Shown piece by piece: positions 63,959-64,000 of a stretch of 64,000 bases of DNA. How positions within the stretch are numbered: position 1 is the stretch's first letter; every line of letters begins with the position of its first letter. The notes below the pieces were generated by a model. It saw only the letters and a list, made by a program, of their open reading frames with translations. It searched no databases and was not told the DNA's origin. The DNA is from Cohnella kolymensis (GTDB taxonomy: Bacteria > Bacillota > Bacilli > Paenibacillales > Paenibacillaceae): assembly GCF_000829465.1 (NCBI RefSeq), contig NZ_JXAL01000029.1, positions 1-64,000 on the forward strand. Reading direction: 5' to 3'. The position numbers and the translations under genes were made by a program.

Positions 63959-64000
63959 ATGTCGAACGATGAACATACAGAATTCGATAAAGATACGATT
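63959..64000 (+). CDS. Start of an unidentified gene, cut by the window end
   Basis: ATG 63959 follows AACGGAGG by about nine bases and opens SNDEHTEFDKDTI before the window ends. Too short to identify. Confidence 0.55.
   Translation, partial: MSNDEHTEFDKDTI

Overview
The window looks like a chromosomal segment from a spore-forming Firmicute of the Paenibacillaceae (Paenibacillus or a close relative). Reasons: the order 5S rRNA - guaB - dacA - pdxS - pdxT - serS - tRNA-Ser is the origin-proximal order of Bacillales; Shine-Dalgarno sites are strong; a Spo0E-type phosphatase and an S-layer-homology (SLH) surface protein are present. The genus is inferred; the order is well supported.

Layout. 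0-7.3 kb: end of an rRNA operon, then purine, cell-wall, vitamin B6 and seryl-tRNA genes. 7.4-11.5 kb: KhtTU-type potassium/proton antiporter, a YitT-family membrane protein and a lipoprotein. 11.5-19.9 kb: two tRNAs, a two-component system with an ABC exporter on the minus strand, a Spo0E-like protein, tadA, a glucosaminidase-like protein and an NAD(P)-binding protein. 19.9-21.5 kb: motAB. 21.7-29.7 kb: a cobalamin-riboswitch-controlled operon encoding a transcobalamin-like SLH surface protein, a DUF4430 lipoprotein and a full ECF transporter (T, fused A-A, S), ending in a pterin carbinolamine dehydratase. 29.8-32.8 kb: small membrane protein, acetyltransferase, MFS transporter, sulfurtransferase.

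32.8-39.2 kb is an AT-rich accessory region. The 3' end of the sulfurtransferase gene, with its terminator and a TCAAC-rich tail, occurs three times (about 32.76, 36.34 and 39.07 kb). The two intervals between the copies carry defence-type cargo: an sce7726 / sce7725 / RES-domain trio, and an AvcD-type anti-phage dCTP deaminase with a small downstream ORF. I see no recombinase in either interval.

39.2-48.4 kb: lipoprotein, SRPBCC/ArsR pair, a copper-protein pair (multicopper oxidase and double cupredoxin), several gene remnants and an MFS efflux pump. 48.6-56.9 kb: a GntR-controlled sugar module (regulator, TIM-barrel isomerase, ferritin-like diiron protein, ribokinase, ABC importer, RbsD-like mutarotase) with matching operator candidates in both control regions. 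57-64 kb: two small conserved genes, an ECF sigma/anti-sigma pair, an M15 peptidase, exoA, an ABC-F ATPase, a candidate minus-strand small RNA, and the start of another gene.

Caution: at least nine otherwise convincing genes (dacA, motA, sulfurtransferase, sce7726, avcD, gntR, rbsB-like, DUF962, DUF2277) are each broken by an apparent single-base indel. This density suggests consensus errors in the assembly rather than nine separate gene deaths, and should be settled from reads before calling them pseudogenes.
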